Shown piece by piece: positions 63,479-64,000 of a DNA stretch of 64,000 bases. The notes beneath the pieces were generated by a model that was not told where the DNA came from, searched no databases, and was given only the letters and a program-made list of their open reading frames with translations. The position numbers and the translations under genes were made by a program. Position 1 is the first letter of the stretch. Each line of letters starts with the position of its first letter. Origin of the DNA: Polytrichum commune (lineage: Eukaryota > Streptophyta > Polytrichopsida > Polytrichales > Polytrichaceae); assembly GCA_950295325.1 (NCBI GenBank), contig OX485806.1, positions 23,870,001-23,934,000 of the forward strand, given 5' to 3'.

Positions 63479-64000
63479 GGGTTGAGACTGAAGTTGTATA
63501 AGGGGGGGGGGACTAATAGTTTTACACTATATTATGTTATCATTTAGTTTATTAGGTTATTACGTAATATTAATTTAGATAATTAGTTTATTATCAAGTG
63601 AGGGGACCACTAGGCATTAGATAGTGGGATTAGGGGGTGAACTTGATGTGAGTGGATTATGGGGTCGCAATAGGGTGTGTTAGGATTGTGATAATAGAGA
63701 AGAGCGTTTGTCAACGCTTGTACTCATGTCATGGAATAAATCGGTGTGCCAAAGTTGATGGAAGATGTAATGGATTTTAACGACATGGGGAAGAGGGAGT
63801 TATGTGAACATGAATGTGATCCCCATGCCCTCACCCGGACTAGGACGCATAAGGGTGGGTGGTTTGGCCTCACACCTAGGCATCAACCAATGAGAGTGCT
63901 TAGATTGCCCAAACGGGCCCTAATATGGGCCCAAGGGCTTTATATTGAGAGTCGGCCCACTTCTCCTAAAGCTTACGTGGCGGGTGACATGGCAGCATTT
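63479..64000. other. Intergenic, nothing recognised
   Basis: A G run lies near 63500-63509. No gene or clear repeat up to the window end. Confidence 0.35.

Overview
The window looks like nuclear DNA of a land plant. It holds two plant-type, multi-exon genes with clean GT-AG introns, and most of the rest is decayed mobile DNA: LINE relics, many short terminal-inverted-repeat elements (MITEs) and microsatellites. The clade cannot be fixed from sequence alone. One LINE family has a C-terminal region that I recall, without having checked, from algal and seedless-plant elements, so a seedless plant is possible.

Layout. 1-2.0 kb: nothing recognised. 2.5-11.4 kb, minus strand: a complete 14-exon RIK-type KH-domain gene, reconstructed here as 716 aa. 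11.6-14.4 kb: a TTA-flanked MITE and a strong stem-loop. 14.4-20.45 kb, plus: two adjacent relics of one LINE family (endonuclease, reverse transcriptase, C-terminal region), all broken. 20.4-37.3 kb: a MITE field with Harbinger-like elements carrying TAA/TTA target duplications, a pogo-like element and several foldbacks. 38.3-42.3 kb, plus: a complete 6-exon serine decarboxylase gene (531 aa) with its PLP lysine, aspartate and histidine in place. 42.3-46.8 kb: nothing gene-like. 46.8-47.2 kb: an unusual tandem array of about ten short palindromes sharing a GTCTA centre. 48.4-49.95 kb: a broken copy of decarboxylase exons 3-6 with introns, between two direct repeats of a hairpin element. 54.7-58.5 kb and 60.3-61.6 kb: relics of a second, AC-rich LINE family. 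61.6-64 kb: another Harbinger-like element and a 52-bp tandem repeat.

The two intact genes are unrelated in function. RIK is a nuclear RNA-binding partner of the AS1/RS2 leaf-patterning repressor in angiosperms. Serine decarboxylase makes ethanolamine for choline and phospholipid synthesis. Neither shows any operon-like relation to its neighbours.

The most unusual signals are the palindrome array with covarying arms, a set of MITEs with different interiors but related ends (two of them abutting through one shared TAA), and the decarboxylase pseudogene bracketed by hairpin repeats. No transposase gene was recognised. Exon joins were made by eye from splice sites, reading frame and remembered family sequence, and all can be tested with transcripts.
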